A model generated the notes under the pieces. The model was not told the DNA's origin. It ran no database searches and saw only the letters and a list, made by a program, of their open reading frames with translations. This document shows, in pieces, positions 1 to 11,200 of a stretch of 64,000 nucleotides of DNA. The stretch is taken from the NCBI GenBank assembly GCA_035582835.1, contig JAYKAV010000012.1:800588-864587 (forward strand). Reading direction: 5' to 3'. This DNA comes from Phoebastria nigripes (Eukaryota > Chordata > Aves > Procellariiformes > Diomedeidae). Every line of letters starts with the position of its first letter. The first letter of the stretch is position 1. A program made the position numbers and the translations under genes.

Positions 1-1177
1 AAGGTCAAAAGCATGAAGTGTGCAGGTAGTTTGTAATTGGCTGTCTGTAGAAAACAGCAGGGAATTCAATCTATTACATGCACTTCGATGCACTAAACCA
101 ACACTCCATGAAGCCGTCGGAGCATAGCAAAGGCTTCCTGATCTCTCTCCAGTAATTATTGCAGGTGAGCCATGCTCGTATCAAAGGGGGCATTTGTCAC
201 TTGATGAACTTAAATGTTCTTAGCGATATTTTTTTTTTTTCCTATTAATAAAGCACATTTTGACATTCAGAGACTTTATGTGACATTAGGGAAAGTATAT
301 TTAAGGAAAACCTGAAAAAAGTTATTCTGATAATCAGTGATGTTCTTGGGAACCAGAGGTAATTCTAGCGAGCCAAACTAGCCTGAAATCTGTCACTCTC
401 TTGTTCAGATGAATTATATTCTTACTGTGTCTGTGGAAGCAGGGAAATAAAGACATGGACATCTGGAAGCCTAGAGTTTGAAGATGGTTGAAATTCACGT
501 TGTTTGAAATAAGAACTCCGTTTCACTATGTTAATAGAAAATGATAACTTCACAGAAACTTAAATGCAAGAGAATTCAGATTTTGGAGGGTAAGGAAATG
601 AGGAAAGCCAAGGCACAATGTTATGATCTAAAGTAGTTGGTAACTATTGATTTTTACTTGTTTGAAAAATAGCATGCTTGCTGTTTTCTTCTGCTCTTGG
701 CCTTCAATATGAGTGGGGGTCATAGGTCTTTTCGCCTGTGTGCCCTCTGGGTATTATACCTGTATATACAGCACACCCTTTCCGTGCCTCTAACCCCTAA
801 ATGTTACCAGCCATTGGCAGTACTGAGAACTAAAGTGACAGTGGCCCTTTTCGTGTCCTTTCATCCAGCCATAGTCTTTCTTAAGTGCTTGATTACTAAG
901 GTAATACCGCATCTATTTGGTACATCACAAAATACTAGTTCTTGTTTCTACTTTCATTTCTGTTAGTATTGCATGACTTCAGATGAGTAGTTTGAAAACT
1001 CCTGTTTTGAAGCATTGGTCACGTGATTTGTTTATCGCTATTACTTACTTAATAANGTGAGGCAGCGTATCTGTTTCATGTTACGCAGTTTAGCAATGGT
1101 AAATTTTATATTTATGTTTATGAAAAGGATTTGTTTGTTATACTGACAAAATCTGTTTCCCTGTTCCTTGGAATACT

Positions 1178-1179
<2 letters not shown>

Positions 1180-1208
<29 letters not shown>
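1180..1208. repeat. Poly-T tract (29 T)
   Basis: Simple homopolymer in AT-rich DNA, with no recognisable element beside it. Confidence 0.9.
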
Positions 1209-3005
1209 CTTTATTCTTTTTTCCCCTCTGTAAGAATTACAGCTGATCAGGAGAGGGACTGTCTTTCCCTTTTGTGTTCACACTTTGCCTAGCACACCTA
1301 GTTAATGACTGGAGTCCATAAATACTGTGCAAATAGAAACAATAATTGAGCTATTTCAAATGTGCATGAAAACGTAAAGCTTCATTTCCCACCATCAGTT
1401 ACTCGGCTAAGATGAAGATGGGTACCCCTCTGTGGATTTTGCTCATCACTAATATGGAGCATCGTGCTTTACCGCTGCTGGTCCAATGACCATATTGTTT
1501 CAGAACAAAGACAAACCAAGCTACTTACTCCTTAAGTGTTCCTTCAATGGTATTCTTTTATCCCTAGCTCTGATGTACTTAACACAACTTAGGAAAAAAC
1601 CGGACTACTTACCATTGGTTATCACGTTACCCAAATGGACCTGCAGACGCTTTTATAAGCTAGGGCATGTTCGATAGTTGAACCTTTACCTGTCTTTAAT
1701 ACTCTCATTCAATCTTAATCAGCTCCTATTAAAGTTGTATTCTGCTTGTGAATTGCAAAATTTGCGCTGGCCTTAATGACAGTGGGAAGAAGCCTGTGAA
1801 AGGCTGGGTGGCTTCACGATAGCTCTATTGTCCTGTGAGAGGTATCGGGACTGGCTCATCCATCTCCCTGGTCATACAGATCTGGAGCTGAAATAAACCT
1901 CCTTCGTGCCTTTGTTTCTCATCAAGGAGATGATAAACTATCAAAGCATCACCCAACGTTAATCACAGCAAACCAGATAACCCTAATTAACAATTATGAA
2001 AAATTTCCAGCAAGAAGCCAGTGCTTCTTTGAAATTTAGTCTGAAGCGACTTTTTTAGTAGGAGAGATTTAGATGAATCTGATATGTAGAACTGATCAGC
2101 CTGGGCAAAAGGTCCCTGCGATTATTTCTCAGTATTTTGTCTCCAGTGTTATTTAACAGTACGTTCTCATAACTATCATACCGTAGCCATATGCATTTCC
2201 CCCTCCTAACCTAATTAGGGATGTCATGCCCAGCATTGATTCAGGGCTGTGCAGCTGCCCAGGGCCAGACCAGAGCATTGCTCTGCCTTGCGCAGCCCTT
2301 CAGCTTTACCTGCGCACCGAAGCGCAACCTCATTTTTGCTTTTGGAGTCTTTCATCTTGGATGTCTTTCTGCATTCCTTTATTCTGTGTGTTTATTGTTA
2401 CCAAGCAACTTTTTTAGGTAGTGGATTGTTTAGGGTTTGGGTTTTTGGTTTGCTTGCCTTTGAGGGGGGAAAAAAAAAAAAAGAAGATGTATTTTTCTGC
2501 TTTCCCTTTACTTCTCTATTATCTTTCTTCCCATCTTCCTGGGCACTTTTCTGCTATACCCATTTTTTTTGCTGACTGTTTTTATTCCTACTCAGCTCAG
2601 TCCAAAGAATAGAATAGATCACTTAAAAATCGTTTCTTTACCTAAAAGTAAATGAAGTAAATTGAAGTGTCACATAGATCACAGAACTTGTTAACTTCTA
2701 TGCTAATTATGTTGCATTTGACTTACCCAAACAGTATTTATGTTACTTCATTTTTCAAAAATTAATGCAAGCTTTTCATGTTGCTTCTCTGGTTTTACAC
2801 TGCAAATTTACTTTTCTGTGGTAGGTTTTTTCTTATTTCCTCTCATCAGCCTGTTTATATCCAGAGACATTGCGCTCAGCTTTAATTGCAGTCTTGTCAC
2901 CTCAGTTTAAATAGTCGTCATCTTTTTGCCACATCTAAAGCTTCATCTTTATACTTGCTTTGTGTCAGCCTTAGTGATTACAATGTTATGATCATAGTTC
3001 AATAA

Positions 3006-3720
3006 TTTTTTTTTTTTCCAAAGTGGTGCCTATTTTCCTTTACAGAAAACGGCTTAAATTGGTCCTCTTCGTAGTTCTCTCTGAACTTATCCATGGTGGT
3101 CTGCAAAGATCTTTGACATCTAAACCTCACATTTTCTGTGATCTTCTTGTATCTCTGTTTGCAGTTTTTTCTCCTCCTGTTGACATTGTTTGTTTTTTAT
3201 ACTGTTCAGCTTCAGATGTTATTGCTGTATTTCTAAGTCAATCAAATTATCTTTATCTTCAGACTAGTCGTAAAATTCCTGAAGTACTTCAGCGTATTGA
3301 AAAACAACAAAAAAACCCATCCAATCCCATTTATTAAAGAATTTGCAGCGGTTGAGGTATGTCCTGTTCTTCAGCAGTATTGGCCAATCTGCTCTAGCAG
3401 GCAGCGGAGGTCTCTGTGCAGATTTTAGATGCAGTTTGTTGGCTTTCATTAGAACTACTGAAGTTGAGAGAAAGACATTAAAAAAAGAAGACANGACTTT
3501 TGGTCCCTTGTTCTTCTTTAGGTTTGAAAACAGCAGCGTTCAAGAGAAGTGCAGGTTGGGTGTAAGAGTTCAGTTTGCTGAAGGCAGCGTTGAAGTCCTT
3601 CAAAGTCACGAGTTGTAGTTGACAAGACAGTCTTTTTAAGGCATTTTTAGTCCTCCTATTAGAATCAAGGGCAAGAGTTTAGAGGTGTAGAAGCTGTTCT
3701 GCAAAGAATATTCTTCTAAT
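3006..3720 (-). pseudogene. Possible decayed retrocopy ending in a poly-A tract
   Basis: Read on the minus strand, this stretch has pieces of coding-like text in shifting frames (an open segment ending at about 3264 and another with Glu- and Lys-rich sequence near 3140-3190). It ends in a run of 12 A (plus-strand T run at about 3006-3017). That layout would fit an old processed copy of an mRNA. I do not recognise a parent gene. T runs of this size are common in this window and processed pseudogenes are scarce in birds, so this is weak. Confidence 0.2.
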
Positions 3721-3883
3721 AAGTGGGTGTCTGTCCTTTATCGGCTCTGTGCAAGCTCGTTCCCATCCACGCTACTCGGTCTCACCCATGTAATTTTCTG
3801 AGGGCATTTGGTGTGCTGTGGTCTTAAACATACACATGTAGGATCCATGGGGTTTGGTGTTTTTGCGGTGAGGACTTTAATGG

Positions 3884-3888
3884 GTAAG
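3884..3888. repeat. Target-site duplication, left copy (GTAAG)
   Basis: These five bases are repeated exactly at 5006-5010 on the other side of the LTR, marking the insertion site. An unchanged duplication suggests a fairly young insertion and no rearrangement since. Confidence 0.85.
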
Positions 3889-5005
3889 TGTGGTGGGTTG
3901 ACCCAGGCTGGACACCCGGTGCCCACCAAGCCGCTCTGTCACTGCCCTCCTCAGCTGGACGGGGGAGAGAGAATATAATGAAAGNCTCGTGGGTCGAGAT
4001 AAGGACAGGGAGATCATTCACCAATTACCGTCACGGGCAAAACAGACTCCACTTGGGGAAACTAGTTTAATTTATTACCAATCAAATCAGAGTAGGACAA
4101 CGAGAAATAAAACCACATCTTAAAACACCTTCCCCCCACCCCTCCCTTCTTCCCGGGCTCAACCTCACTCCTGATTTCTCGCCCTCCTCCCCCCGAGCGG
4201 CACAGGGGGACGGGGAATGGGGGTTGCGGTCAGTCCATCACACGTTGCCTCTGCCGCTCCTTCCTCCTCACGCTCTTCCCCTGCTCCAGCCTGGGGTCCC
4301 TCCCACGGGAGACAGTCCTCCACGAACTGCTCCAACATGGGTCCTTCCCATGGACTGCAGTTCTTCATGAACTGCTCCAGTGTGGGTCCCTTCCACAGGG
4401 AAGGGACAGGAGCAGACTGCTCCAGCGTGGGTCGCCCACGGGGTCACAAGTCCTGCCAGCAAACCTGCTCCAGCGTGGGCTCCTCTCTCCACGGGGCCGC
4501 AGGCCCTGCCAGGAGCCTGCTCCAGCGTGGGCTTCCCACCGGGTCCCAGCCTCCTTTGGACATCCACCTGCTCTGGCATGGGGTCCTCCCTGGGCTGCAG
4601 GTGGGGATCTGCTCCACCATGGACCTCCATGGGCTGAGGGGGACAGCCTGCCGCACCACGGTCTTCACCTCGGGCTGCAGGGGAATCTCTGCTCTGGTGC
4701 CTGGAGCACCTCCTCCCCCTCCTTCTTCACTGACCTTGGTGTCTGCAGAGTTGTTCCTCTCACATATCCTCGCTCCTCTCTCCGGCGGCAGTTGCGCAGG
4801 GTTTTTTTTTCCCCTTCTTAAATATGTTATCCCAGAGGTGCTACCACCGTCGCTGATGGGCTCGGCCTTGGCCAGTGGCGGGTCCATCTTGGAGCCGGTG
4901 GCATTGGCTCTATCGGACATAGGGGAGGCTTCTAGCAGCTTCTCACAGAAGCCACCCCTGTAGCACCCCCCTGCTACCAAAACCTGGCCACGCACACCCA
5001 GTACA
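3889..5005 (-). mobile_element. Solo LTR of an avian endogenous retrovirus (ERVL-like), intact ends
   Basis: The element is 1117 bp, begins TGTGGTGGGTTGAC and ends CACCCAGTACA on the plus strand (TG...CA ends). It is flanked by a perfect 5-bp target duplication, GTAAG, at 3884-3888 and 5006-5010. Read on the minus strand it has LTR order: a GC-rich U3 start, a TATA-like ATATTTAA (plus 4818-4825), a long internal repeat block, and an AATAAA signal (plus 4071-4076) near the U5 end. A 5-bp duplication fits class III (ERVL) elements. The text strongly resembles a family abundant in neoavian birds. No gag, pol or env lies beside it, so it is a solo LTR left by recombination between two LTRs. Two single Ns lie in or near it. 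The family name should be confirmed with a bird repeat library. Confidence 0.9.
4282..4625 (-). repeat. Degenerate 41-52 bp tandem repeat inside the solo LTR
   Basis: The motif TGCTCCAGCGTGGG, with variants, recurs at 4282, 4328, 4373, 4418, 4466, 4518, 4569 and 4610, spaced 41 to 52 bases apart. This is about eight copies of a minisatellite-like unit built into the LTR, between its TATA-like site and its polyadenylation signal on the minus strand. It creates long but meaningless open frames on both strands (such as plus 4217-4963), which should not be annotated as genes. Confidence 0.8.
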
Positions 5006-5010
5006 GTAAG
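5006..5010. repeat. Target-site duplication, right copy (GTAAG)
   Basis: Exact match to 3884-3888. Together they define the LTR as 3889-5005. Confidence 0.85.
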
Positions 5011-8000
5011 AACAGGAGCTGAGGTTGTGTTCTTGCCAGGCTTGTCTGCTCGTTATTTAATGTTAAAAACCTCCTCTCTTCCTCCTGTCTCACCCCGCTG
5101 TCTGACCTACCATGGGGAGAGCTGGGCTGTTTCAGNTGGAAAGAGCTGTTGGGTTGTAAGATGTTTGACTTTAAGGGAATTAACTTTGAACTAACAGAAT
5201 TCAGTACTGTCACTTCAGTGTCCACAGCNAATTATTCAGGTGCTCGGTGAAATCTTCCGGGGAAGCTGGACCAGCGCTGCCTGCAAATGTCCTGCACCGC
5301 AGCGTCTGGCAGGAGCCTTTGCTGGCCATATCTCCCCAGCCTGTATCAACCCTCCATTTCATCTCCGAGATTACTTTTTAACCTGATAGCCGATGTTTTC
5401 TGGGTGGAATCTCTTACATCAAACCATAATTTACGTATTTCAGAGTACTTTACGTTTGATACTCTGGTAGCATCAAACTTTCCTTCCTATAGATGACACT
5501 ATCAGTTTTATCAAGGTATATTGAAATTTTCTCCATCACAGGCATAAATTAACAGCTATATTTTCCTAATGTAATGGATCATAAACAGGAAATCTGCCAT
5601 AATCTGTTTATATGATGTAATCTATTCAGTGCTCTAACTTGGTTATTTTTTTTTTTTTATTTTACTTTTTAGATAAACTAGTAGTAGTTGGTGGAACTGG
5701 AAGTACTGTCCTGAGATTGTCAGAGCCTGAAAAGCCTTCATTAACTATGTTTAAATCTTGGCTGCATCTTTGAATTCTTCTTTTAGTTATACAATACCAA
5801 TTTATAAGATCTTTATATACCGCAGCAAAAAGAGACTAGGAGATGTATTGTGCTTAGTCCTTTGACTAGTGCTGTGTAACCACAGGGTTGTGTTTCAGTG
5901 GGAGACGTGTTGGTCCCTCAGTTTACGGCAGGGTTAACCGTGGTGTCCAGACGCTCCCCATCAGGGAAGGCTGGNGGGTGAGATTCAGCCTCCTCTTAGC
6001 ACGAGGGCTGGCAGCGCTGCGGCTCCCTGGACGTGTGCTCGCTGCGCGCGTCTGAGCCCTGGGTCCAGGGCCACCGCCNAGTCAGGCAGGTGACAGAGGT
6101 GAGACAGTTCTCCAAACCTGGTTTCTCAGTGTCGTCTGAATTCAAACAGGAATTCAGATATGTAATAAAGCTATTATAAATGACTTGCAATGTAGTATTA
6201 GTATGTGCTAAGTGTGGTTAATGTAGCATCAGTTCTGCTTGCTTTTGTAACTAATTGCTGCATTAACAGACTTAGCGATTATAGGACCCGTGGTTAGATA
6301 AGTAGCAGTGGACAGGAAAAGATCTGGAGAAGGAATGTTTTATGAAGCTTTCTCAGCCTCCGTAAGGGGTTAATTCTCATTGTCTTTTGCATAACCATAG
6401 ATCGTTGCTAATTCTTAGCTACCCACTAATGTTTATATTAAAACTCTGCAGAGACTGTTTTTTTCAAGTCTCTGAGCAGTCACTTGACAACCTGCGAAGT
6501 GGAAGATGAGCTCTGGTGAGGCTGGGAAGTAGGTGGTGTCTAAGGGTAAGTGTATTTGGAAAAAAGCTGTGAAAACTCACAGCAAAAGCAGCCTGAAGGT
6601 ACCTGAAATATGCTACGTTTAAGCTTTCTACTTGTATAGACAAGCTGCTGATGCTGGGATAGCAAAGGGTTTTCAAATCCAGAGTCAAGAGGCTTAGGTC
6701 TGCGTCTGAGAACTGAGCAATTCAAATACAAGTGGGTTAAGGTCAACCTAAGCCTACAACACGAACATACCTTCTTTTCATCTCCAAATAATGTGTCCAG
6801 TAGATCTGTATGTAGCCTGGCTTTCTGCCATCAGGCTTAAAGCACCAATGCTTCCATAGGAAATCAGCTTTAAGGTGAAGAGGAGAATTTCAGCTTTGCC
6901 GCAGACTGTCGTAGGCAAAGTGAACAAGGCTCAAAATCTTTTATGTATCGTTGGCTGTAAACAAAATGTCCAGGCGAGGACAATTGAAAAATAGCTATAC
7001 TGTATTTTATATCAAAATGCGCTTCTATGAAATGTCTGTAAGTGGTANGGTGTGTGATTTCATGCTTTATTGTTCCTCAATCTGTTCAGTTTACAGGGAA
7101 AAGGTATTTTTCATTCTCCTAGCTGCTAGCTTTGCCAACGCTACATGAGCTCTGAAACTCAAGCTGTGATCTTTCTGGCTTCTACATTTCCATCAGTAAC
7201 AAAGAATCCGCAGGACAAATTCTTCTCTTAGTTACACCTGCGAAACCCCATGATCTTCCAGGATTTCACAGGCAAAACTGAGCAGGGAATAGCAGCCCCT
7301 TTGAAAATCAAAAGGACAAGAGCCATCAGAGGAAAGCTGCAAGCTGGAAAAGCATCCATTTAGACTTGTACAAAAAGGACAAAGAGGAGTATAACCAAGT
7401 GAAAGGTGAAAATATAATTAAGAAAACATGACAATGGAGAAAGTTTTCCAAGAGTGAGATTTACAGAACCGTAGGATGTTATCTCAAGGAGGTGGTGACG
7501 GGTCCCTTGGATATTTTCATTGAAAGGGTGGAAAGAAGATATAATTCATCATAGCTGGAGATAATTCAGGCATTTGGGGAACAGTGGTTTGAAAAATGGT
7601 CATAGATTTACAGTATTTTAAAGTCTACTAGGATTTTTTTTTAAGTAGGATGACTCTTTGTTCCCCTTTCTTTGATGTTTCTTCCCAGAACATGATATTC
7701 CAACATTCCTGTGACTCATTGGAAGTGCAGTATGATAAGAAGTGCTATGCCAGTTATTTCCATCTATCCCATTCCAGTCATTCAACATAATTTACCTAAT
7801 GTGTCTTCTCCAGCTCTAATTTCTGCAGTTTTGCATAAAGTAGATGCCATTAGGACGTCATCAGGAGAACTAAATGACTGCCAAGGTGCCATTCAAATTC
7901 AGGCTCAGCCCACACGGGCTGTGGTGGCACGTATGAAATGAAAGTCTTTGGGTTAGCACAGAGCAGGGAGCTGGTCTCGCATCCTTACTGGTGCGGTCAT

Positions 8001-8138
8001 CGTGAGGACACGTGAGGTTTGGGGTAGAAGATGGATAGGCCTGGTTGGAGAGGAAGGATGGGGACTCCCAGCAGCAGGGAGGGTTGGGGGGGCTTGGTGA
8101 ACCCCAAAGAGATCTGGGCACTGACAATGGTGAAAGAG
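5011..8138. other. Unassigned intronic or intergenic DNA
   Basis: No exon, RNA gene or clear repeat seen. A small GC- and CpG-rich patch lies at about 6000-6085. A short stretch near 7485-7550 faintly resembles CR1 but is not convincing. Confidence 0.6.
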
Positions 8139-8253
8139 CAATAGGACAGCCCAGGTTGGAAGGGACCTCCAAAGATCATCTGGTCCAACCTTTTGTGGGA
8201 AAGGGAGCCTAGATGAGATGAGGTTATTTAGCACCCTGTCCAACCAATCTCTG
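8139..8253 (-). mobile_element. CR1 LINE fragment, 3' end, antisense
   Basis: The plus strand reads GGTTGGAAGGGACCTCC, AAAGATCATCTGGTCCAACC, then a stretch with TTGTGGGAAAGGGAGCC and TAGCACCCTGTCCAACC. This is the familiar reverse complement of the CR1 3' end in birds. The copy is about 115 bp and heavily 5' truncated, as is usual for CR1. Boundaries are approximate because the terminal short repeats have decayed. Confidence 0.85.
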
Positions 8254-11200
8254 ATTCAATGTATTTGTCTTTCTCTACAAAGCAATATTCTGCAATGCAA
8301 ACATTCGTAATAGCTGCTATAATCAGGAGATGGTTTCAGAAGATTTTCTGGGATCTGAATGGGTTATTTCAATAGATATGTATGTACCTATGTGTACACA
8401 TCCATATATATTTTAAAAATTAATATAAGTTCATGGTAGTAGCGTGTTTTGTCTACATTGGTCCTTTTTTTTTTTTTTCTTCTCGTGTTTGCAGTCTCTG
8501 GAAGGCGTTCAGGTTTGCAGTTTCTGCAAGCCGTTAACTTGTGCAAAACTGAGCACAAACTGTAGTGTAAAGTTTTCCAAATAATGTTTTAAAACCAGAA
8601 CTATTCAGTCAGAGGTCTGAAATGATGGATGCTATTTCATGTGAGAAAAACACAGACTTACAAATTACACCAAACCCCAGATAAGGGTTTATTTAGGTTG
8701 TCTTTTTTGCATGCATACTGCTGGGTGCACTTACTGCAGGGTGTGTATGTGAATTTATTAAAGTGTCGTTTGCCTCGCTGTGATGCCCTCTCACAGCGCA
8801 GAGGAAGCGGTGACGTTGCAGGCAGCTGCCACCCCAGACCCNCTGGCTCGGAGCCCCCCGCTTCCCTCCCGCCCCGCTGCCCCGGCATGGGAAATGCTTC
8901 CCAAAGTGCACCCGTAGGAAGGGCATCGCTGAATCCCAGGTAAATAAGGAATAAACAAAAAACACCTATTGGTAACCATTTATAGGCCACCTGCCAAAGA
9001 TGAAAAGGAGCTTGGAGGCAGTCACGGAAAATTCTTGCAGCATTTTGGCAGCGTTTAGACCAGTTAANCGTAACGCGGGTCTACAGTCATTTCTCTGATA
9101 CCCAGCGATGGGGTGTTTTGGTAGATGTTTTAGCTAGCACAAATTTACAAAGTTGTAATTCTCTCAGGGGACTCAAAATACTTCAAAGATCTTAAATTTA
9201 CAGACGCTAGAATTAAATCTTGGTAGTATTCTGAGAAGGTGGATAAATCAATTTTTCAAAAGTAGAAACAAAGTCACAGGGAGATCTAACCTCTCAAAAA
9301 CACAGATTAGATTACTTTAGGACCCAAGCCTGCAACATCTTTTACTATGTTCCTGAAAAGCAACTCCTATAATCAAGTAATTACAGGGATGTTATAGCAA
9401 AAATACTGCAAAACATGAACTGACAGTGGCACGTGTAAGATCTTAACAATGGGCTCATTCTGAGCAACACAACCGTCTTTGTAATGCTATCGGGGATCGT
9501 CTAGTTCCACAAGTTATTCCTTAAATAAATATATCCCTTTGAAGTTTTAAAAACTAAACATTTCTGATGTCTGCCAGCATTTGCGTGGCTGAAATGTCAG
9601 TGGAAAGCGCAGTTGGGAGTTTGTGCTGATAGACTGCCTGCCCTAATTAGCGTCCATCCGCATTTTTTCAAAAACTGAAGCAGAAACAGAGGCCAGGTTT
9701 TCATTTTTAGGATTTACAGCAGTCTTTCCTCTGGTTCAGGTTTCAGACCAGACCCGTGGGCCCATCGCCTCTATACAAGAGTCCCCTTTGCTGCTTTGGG
9801 CAGTCCCCGTCCCTCCTGGACGTCTCCTCCTGCACCTGCAATCCTGTACGTTGCTGTCTTACAGTTGCTGCTGCAGCTCATTGCTTGGGTTTGAGGGCAT
9901 TGCTTTGAAATACTTTGTTTGGTTTATACACCTTTTACACACTTCTTTTTTTTTAATAGTCCTGCCCTCCCCTTGCATGCCTCCTGTCCATTATAGCTGT
10001 GTGGAGGTCTGCTGTCTCCAGGGCCTTCAGACACTTTTCTGAGGATTAAGAGCAGTAGATGAACCTACCTACAAAAGACTGTTGACCTGCTGATCCTCTG
10101 TGTTGCTTTTGTGTGGCCGTTTATCACGTTGTAAAGCTTATATAAAATACCCTCATGCAGGGTAGTCTTCATCTACCCTGAACGTGTTCTTTCATTATAA
10201 GTCTCAATGTATGACAATGCGAATTAGCGCCGTGATTAGTTTCATATGTGTGTGTCTTTATTGTGATCAATGGCAAACTGAAATGGATCCTGGAAAAATA
10301 TTTATCAATTGAAATCGTGAGCTGGTATTTTTTTAAACTACATAAGAAATAAAATTTTTAAAGTGATCCATTGCCACGCAGTCGAGTGGAGACGTGCAGC
10401 AGGCTCTCGTGCTTGGGAAACTGATGCGCTTCCGATTACTTTGGTGCCAAGTTTCTGCTCTGGGTGACTAAAGGCTATTGCGCAGGAAGCCTAGCAATAT
10501 ATTTTATTAGCAGAATGATATTTAAAAAGGGCCACCCTTTAGCCACTGGAGAGAAAAACTCAGAAATGAGAGAGATTTGCAAACCAGTATGAGGGATTTT
10601 TGCACAGTTCCCCTCTGCGGGTGAAAGGAGGACTCACATTTTCACATATGCCAATCTGACTGATTTCACAAGCTTTAAATTTCTCTAATAACTTTTGGGG
10701 ATGGAGAATTGTGAATTGTCATGAGTACTAGAACAGAGTTATCCAAATCATAAAGGTTACTTCACTCCATCTGCTGGCTGGACTTACTTCATGAGCCAAA
10801 TTCTGCCATTCTTACTCAAAACTCACTGCGATCTAGGAAAATTTGCAGGCATGAATACTCTGCAGGTTCTTGCTTTTCCACATCTAACCACGGCCCTGAC
10901 TCAAAGCCATACTTCTTGGGAACCTTTCCTACCAGATGAAACGAGCAAGCTCACCAGAAGACAGACGGGATAATACAAGATGAAGTGACAATGTCTCTGC
11001 AGGAATTCATCTCTGCATAACATATAGGCCTGAAAAGAATATAGGAGGCAGCTTCTGGCAGGCAAGCAGAGGAATTTCTCGCAAGCAAAGACTAGCTGTA
11101 GAGGTAGGGCAGGTTAGGTCTTTCTTTTGAAAATGATGTCGTCTCCTTTCATCCTACTTTGGTTCCTAAAGAATGAACCCAAAATAGAGGGTCAGCTCAT

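Larger units (their letters stand above)
1..3883. other. Unassigned intronic or intergenic DNA
   Basis: AT-rich unique sequence with the T run at 1180-1208 and the doubtful retrocopy at 3006-3720. Small open frames near 2221-2612 overlap in different frames, lack recognisable domains and look like chance. Confidence 0.6.

Noticed and set aside
4217..4963. 248-codon open frame on the plus strand, with overlapping minus-strand frames
   Set aside because: Lies inside the solo LTR. The openness comes from its GC-rich tandem repeat; no protein domain is visible.
7485..7550. Stretch resembling the GGAGGTGGTG part of sense CR1
   Set aside because: Only a short, gapped likeness with no continuation on either side. 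Not enough to call.
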